Positions 60,627 to 64,000 of a DNA stretch of 64,000 nucleotides are shown in pieces. Location of the stretch: positions 124,001 to 188,000 of the forward strand of contig NZ_JAXOFX010000005.1 in NCBI RefSeq assembly GCF_034427655.1, given 5' to 3'. The notes beneath the pieces are model-generated. The model worked only from the letters and a program-made list of their open reading frames with translations, did no database searches and was not told the origin of the DNA. Position numbers and translations under genes: made by a program. The stretch's first letter is position 1. Every line of letters starts with the position of its first letter. The DNA comes from Robertmurraya_A mangrovi (GTDB taxonomy: Bacteria; Bacillota; Bacilli; Bacillales; Cytobacillaceae).

Positions 60627-61754
60627 ATGAAAAAAATGAGATCACCATTTTCTTTTTTTAGATTTCTCATTCACGGGTTTATTTTTAGCATATTACTACC
60701 ATTTCTACTTGCTGGCGTTGTTACAACCTATTCCGCCCCATTCACTTCTGAAACGTTGAAATCTTGGTTTAATAATGTTGAAGTAAACGAGTTATTTATA
60801 CATTTTATTAAAGCAGAAAATCACTTTTTTATTAATAAAGAAGAAGAGATCCATTCCTATAGTTTATCTAATATAACTTTTAAACTAGCAACTAACATTC
60901 AACCTACAGATATTCGGACTTTTTTAGGACGAGAACTCCCTGGGTTTTCTATTTTTGATACGGATATTCTCGTTGCTGGAGAAGGGACGGACTACACAAA
61001 CTTGCCAATCGAGTCCGCTCCACCAATGGAAGTCCTTTTAAAAGAAAGAGAGATCGCTAAGGAGCAGTTAGGTGAACAAGAAGAAAAACCAACTGTAACA
61101 GGAAAAGAGACCGTTCTAATTTATCAAACACATAGTTGGGAAGCCTATCTTCCCCTATTAAATGGTGTTACAAAACCTAATGAAGCAGTGAGCTCAAAAG
61201 AACAGGCAAATGTAGTAGGAGTAGGAAAGAGATTAGCGGCAGCGCTACAAGAAAGAGGTATTGGCGTCATACACGACAAAACAAATATGACAGAAAAACT
61301 AAAAAATAACGGTTGGAATTACTATCAATCGTATACGATGTCAAGAAATGTGGTTCAAGAAACGTTGGCGACAAATGAGGATTTAAACTTTATTATTGAT
61401 ATTCATAGAGATGCAGCAAGAAAAGAAACGACGACTAAAAAGATAAACGGAAAATCTTATGCAAAGGTTTGGTTTGTAGTTGGGAAGGATCACAAAAACT
61501 ATGAACAAAACTCAAAAATAGCTCTAGAACTTAACAAAAAGTTGGAAGAAAAGTATCCTGGCATTAGTAGAGGTGTAATCGCTAAAGGAAAATCTCAAGG
61601 AGATGGTAGATACAATCAAGATTTATCTGCCCGAGCCATGCTAGTAGAATTTGGAGGAGTCGATAATGACTCAACTGAATTACAAAATACAATAGAAGCT
61701 TTTGCTGAAATCTTTAGTGAATATTACTGGAAAGCAGAGATGGTAAATGGCTAA
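60627..61754 (+). CDS. SpoIIP-family peptidoglycan hydrolase
   Basis: 375 aa. N-terminal membrane anchor (about 13-35), then a SpoIIP amidase domain: LIYQTHSWEAYLP (His and Glu zinc ligands expected at TH..E), FIIDIHRDAARKE and SARAMLVEFGGVDND. SpoIIP with SpoIID drives engulfment by removing stem peptides. The classical spoIIP lies next to gpr, which is absent here, so this may be a second copy. ATG at 60627 is chosen (GGAGG 6 nt upstream); the ATG at 60588 lacks a site. Confidence 0.85.
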   Translation: MKKMRSPFSFFRFLIHGFIFSILLPFLLAGVVTTYSAPFTSETLKSWFNNVEVNELFIHFIKAENHFFINKEEEIHSYSLSNITFKLATNIQPTDIRTFLGRELPGFSIFDTDILVAGEGTDYTNLPIESAPPMEVLLKEREIAKEQLGEQEEKPTVTGKETVLIYQTHSWEAYLPLLNGVTKPNEAVSSKEQANVVGVGKRLAAALQERGIGVIHDKTNMTEKLKNNGWNYYQSYTMSRNVVQETLATNEDLNFIIDIHRDAARKETTTKKINGKSYAKVWFVVGKDHKNYEQNSKIALELNKKLEEKYPGISRGVIAKGKSQGDGRYNQDLSARAMLVEFGGVDNDSTELQNTIEAFAEIFSEYYWKAEMVNG

Positions 61755-61935
61755 CACAATAAAATCCTCTCATTACTGTTTAATATGGACTTTTTTTAGT
61801 ACGGTCATTGTGTACATGCTATTAGGATTTTCAAGAATAACCTTTGCCTGTTTTCTTGCAGGTTCCATCCTCTCTTTCATCAACTTTATTGAAGATGAAA
61901 TGAAAAAACATTACGCTGAAAGTGGTTCAGAATAG
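61747..61935 (+). CDS. Small membrane protein overlapping the spoIIP-like gene
   Basis: 62 aa with two predicted helices (about 12-28 and 32-47) and a charged tail DEMKKHYAESGSE. Overlaps the previous gene by 8 bp, so it is probably translationally coupled and may be a membrane partner of the hydrolase. Not recognised as a named family. Confidence 0.6.
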   Translation: MANTIKSSHYCLIWTFFSTVIVYMLLGFSRITFACFLAGSILSFINFIEDEMKKHYAESGSE

Positions 61936-62030
61936 AGAGTCTAAGTGGGGTTATCCAAGACTGGATAGCTCTTTTTTGTTTTTTCAGTTTTTTTTCGATA
62001 AACTTAGGATAACGAAAGATCAGAGTTGGA

Positions 62031-62792
62031 GTGATAAAAATGAAATATGCTATTATTACCGGTTCATCCAAAGGACTAGGAGCTTCCATAGCAGAGCGAT
62101 TAATAAAGGAAAACGTGAATATTGTATCAGTTGCAAGAACTGAAAATGAAGGTGTAAGGAAGTTAGCCGCTGAGAAGGATTTGTTTTACAAGCATTTTAC
62201 TTGTGACCTATCAAAAGTGGATGAGGTTGATTTAGTATTTTCGGAAATCAGTGATATTATTTTTTCTGGTAATACAGAAGAAGTTTTATTAGTTAATAAT
62301 GCTGGAGTTATTGAACCCATTGATAAAGTGGGAAACTTAGATACGAATAAAGTAAATATAAACATTCAAGTTAACTTATTAGCACCTATTGTCATTTCAA
62401 ATTTATTTTTACAAAAGGCAAAAGATTGTAAATTAACGATTGTCAATGTAACATCGGGTGCTGGAGAAAGACCTATTCAAGGATGGAGCACTTATTGCAG
62501 TACGAAGGCAGCTCTTAATATGTTTACAAAAACAACGGCACTAGAACAGCAGTCAGAACAGTCTAAGCATGTAATCATCGGTTACAGCCCGGGTATTATG
62601 GACACTGACATGCAAGTGGAAATAAGATCTTCATCAAAAGACTCTTTCCATGATATTGAGACATTTAAAGGATATAAAGAACAAGGCTTACTAAGAAGTG
62701 CAGATGTCGTAGCAAATGCACTAGTGGACCTGCTCATATCTGGTGATGTACAGAGCGGGACGATTTACAATGTAAATGAGCTTCTAAAATAA
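62031..62792 (+). CDS. yueD: Short-chain dehydrogenase YueD ((S)-benzoin-forming benzil reductase type)
   Basis: 253-aa classical SDR. Cofactor loop TGSSKGLG at residues 7-14, NNAGV, catalytic Ser in VTSGAG and Tyr-Lys as YCSTKAA. Matches YueD, an NADPH-dependent reductase of diketones such as benzil in vitro; natural substrate unknown. ATG with GGAG 9 nt upstream. Confidence 0.85.
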   Translation: MIKMKYAIITGSSKGLGASIAERLIKENVNIVSVARTENEGVRKLAAEKDLFYKHFTCDLSKVDEVDLVFSEISDIIFSGNTEEVLLVNNAGVIEPIDKVGNLDTNKVNINIQVNLLAPIVISNLFLQKAKDCKLTIVNVTSGAGERPIQGWSTYCSTKAALNMFTKTTALEQQSEQSKHVIIGYSPGIMDTDMQVEIRSSSKDSFHDIETFKGYKEQGLLRSADVVANALVDLLISGDVQSGTIYNVNELLK

Positions 62793-62834
62793 AGAAGAAG
62801 GGTCAGCCCAATTTTTGAGCTGCCCCCTTCTTTT
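62793..62834. terminator. Bidirectional terminator
   Basis: AGAAGGGTCAGC...GCTGCCCCCTTCT arms (one bulge) with T-runs on both sides, between convergent genes; the right part touches the DUF4179 stop. Confidence 0.75.
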
Positions 62835-63906
62835 ACTCTTTTATTATATTTAAAGGTACTACCAGCTCTTCCTTCGTTTCCTTCACCACGTGTAAATTCA
62901 GATCTTTAACCTCTTGATCAAAATATAAGGTAGAGCGGGATTCTAGTTTATAGTCATTAGAATTCACTTGTAATAATCGTAACGGATAAACATTTCCATT
63001 ATTGTCTTTCAAGTATGGTGAATTCTTTTCATTAGACACCATCTTTAGGAACGCTTCTTCTGAGCCACCCGTTATCTCTAATACCATACGTGTTGGGTAG
63101 ACAGATAATTTTTCTACGTTAAACGAATTTTGATTTTCTATCTCTATATTTACATTTTGAGCAAGATGTTTTCCTAATTTAATTTTAGATTGGGCTACTG
63201 GAACTTCAATACTACTAGTCTTTCCATCAACCGACACATCAAAGGTAAGCGCGTTACGAGGATTGTTCAAAAATTCCTCTACCGAAACTGGGTCAACATA
63301 TAAAGTATGCTTCATCATGACGTAAAACTCATCTGATATCTTTTGAATTCCGCTTGTTGAAGCCCCACCCGCTACACTTTCTTCATCTCTCTTGAAATCC
63401 TTAGACTCAACAGCTACCTCTAAATATTCTCCCATTTTGAAGTTATAACCGTATTTGTCTTTAAAAACGATATCATTGATTCTTCCTCCTTTTACTGCAA
63501 GGGTAAAAAAGAGTTCTTTATCCTCTAAATAAAGATGGTCCATCTCCATTTCATACTCTCCAACTGTGAAAGTATACGGGTTTGCAGGTTTATATCCATT
63601 CTCTTCTGCTGTTTTTACCCCTTTACTCTCATCGAGTTGTTCAAACCAACTAAGAGCAGCTCCGAGAAGAGGAATTTCCTTTGCATATGTCATTGCCGTT
63701 GGTGATAATAACACCGTACCAGCTAAAACAATACCAGCAGCTGCTGCGCCAAGTGAATATTTCAACTTACTACTTCTCTTAGATCTTTTTTTCATCTGAA
63801 CCCACTTATTAATCCTATTTTCTAACTCATCTGGAACTGGTACTAAATCTAATTTTGTACGGTTCATAATCTCGTCAATTACCTTTTCTTCCTCGTTTGT
63901 GCTCAT
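62833..63906 (-). CDS. DUF4179 anti-sigma-like membrane protein
   Basis: 357 aa. A cytoplasmic N-terminus of ~45 residues, one membrane helix (about 47-70, SLGAAAAGIVLAGTVLLSP), then a large extracytoplasmic DUF4179 domain. The start overlaps the stop of a sigma-factor gene as ATGA, the usual layout of sigma/anti-sigma operons, so it likely restrains that factor until an envelope signal arrives. Confidence 0.78.
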   Translation of the reverse strand: MSTNEEEKVIDEIMNRTKLDLVPVPDELENRINKWVQMKKRSKRSSKLKYSLGAAAAGIVLAGTVLLSPTAMTYAKEIPLLGAALSWFEQLDESKGVKTAEENGYKPANPYTFTVGEYEMEMDHLYLEDKELFFTLAVKGGRINDIVFKDKYGYNFKMGEYLEVAVESKDFKRDEESVAGGASTSGIQKISDEFYVMMKHTLYVDPVSVEEFLNNPRNALTFDVSVDGKTSSIEVPVAQSKIKLGKHLAQNVNIEIENQNSFNVEKLSVYPTRMVLEITGGSEEAFLKMVSNEKNSPYLKDNNGNVYPLRLLQVNSNDYKLESRSTLYFDQEVKDLNLHVVKETKEELVVPLNIIKE

Positions 63907-64000
63907 TGTAATGCCTCCCTTTGAACTAATTTCTCTCGTAACTGTTTTAAATTCCGGTAAATTTTTGTTTTAACCGTGGACAATGGCGTATCTGTTACTC
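63903..64000 (-). CDS. RNA polymerase sigma factor (ECF/sigma-70 family), C-terminal end only
   Basis: The 31 last codons of a gene cut by the window edge; the visible end VTDTPLSTVKTKIYRNLKQL is a region 4.2 recognition-helix tail of ECF sigma factors (GxPxxTVKSRLxR pattern). Overlaps the DUF4179 start by 4 bp. Confidence 0.75.
   Translation of the reverse strand, partial: VTDTPLSTVKTKIYRNLKQLREKLVQREALQ

Overview
This is an AT-rich chromosomal window from an endospore-forming Firmicute of the Bacillus type (Bacillaceae). The evidence is long gene-order conservation with Bacillus subtilis (the yut/yun/yur/yus region), many sporulation genes (yutH, yutC, lytH, yunB, cotF-like, cotX/cotW-like, spoIIP-like), strong AGGAGG ribosome sites, TTG/GTG starts and Bacillus-type SAM, lysine, Fur and FadR control elements. 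The species cannot be named from the window. No prophage, insertion sequence, rRNA, tRNA or CRISPR array was seen.

1-16.9 kb: yutJ (NADH dehydrogenase-like), a possible ECF-sigma-driven small RNA, yuzD, yutI (NifU-type), the threonine operon hom-thrC-thrB, a D-2-hydroxyacid dehydrogenase, yutH, pgpA (yutG), yutF, yutE, an EAL-domain protein, glpX-type fructose-1,6-bisphosphatase, two small cytosolic genes, yutD, yutC, lipA and lytH.

17-31.8 kb: an NSS-family transporter with a 35-aa MetS-type small subunit, an NhaC-type transporter behind a lysine riboswitch, yunB, an HD-GYP protein, yunC, a TauE/SafE permease (yunE), yunF, and the Fe-S assembly operon sufCDSUB, followed by an AT-rich gap with a 50-codon orphan ORF and yurZ.

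32-49.6 kb: sulfur and fatty-acid metabolism. The methionine importer metNPQ and the O-acetylhomoserine sulfhydrylase metY each sit behind a SAM-I riboswitch. Then come an SCP2-like protein, an MFS transporter, yusE-yusF-yusG-gcvH-yusI, the beta-oxidation operon fadN-fadA-fadE with a FadR site, yuzL, proline dehydrogenase (fadM/putB) and two CotF-like coat proteins.

49.6-64 kb: yusU, a FhuF-type reductase, and a complete siderophore importer (yusV ATPase, two FecCD permeases, divergent binding lipoprotein) with three Fur boxes. Then a RodA/FtsW protein, a GalT-like protein, a YtkA/FixH-type lipoprotein, a CotX/CotW-like pair, a GNAT, a SpoIIP-family protein with a small membrane protein, yueD, and a sigma/anti-sigma-like pair cut by the window end.

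The least explained signals are non-coding: two degenerate arrays with a 20-21 bp period (47.5 and 55.1 kb), both in convergent 3'-3' gaps just behind a terminator and sharing a CG-NN-GATAT core; a perfect 23-bp inverted repeat in the leader of the siderophore permease operon; the short ECF-promoter/terminator unit at 1.26-1.35 kb; and structured dispersed repeats near 47.3 and 59.5-59.9 kb. No multi-gene protein system that looks new was found. Functional names rest on recognised motifs and remembered family sequences, not on database searches.
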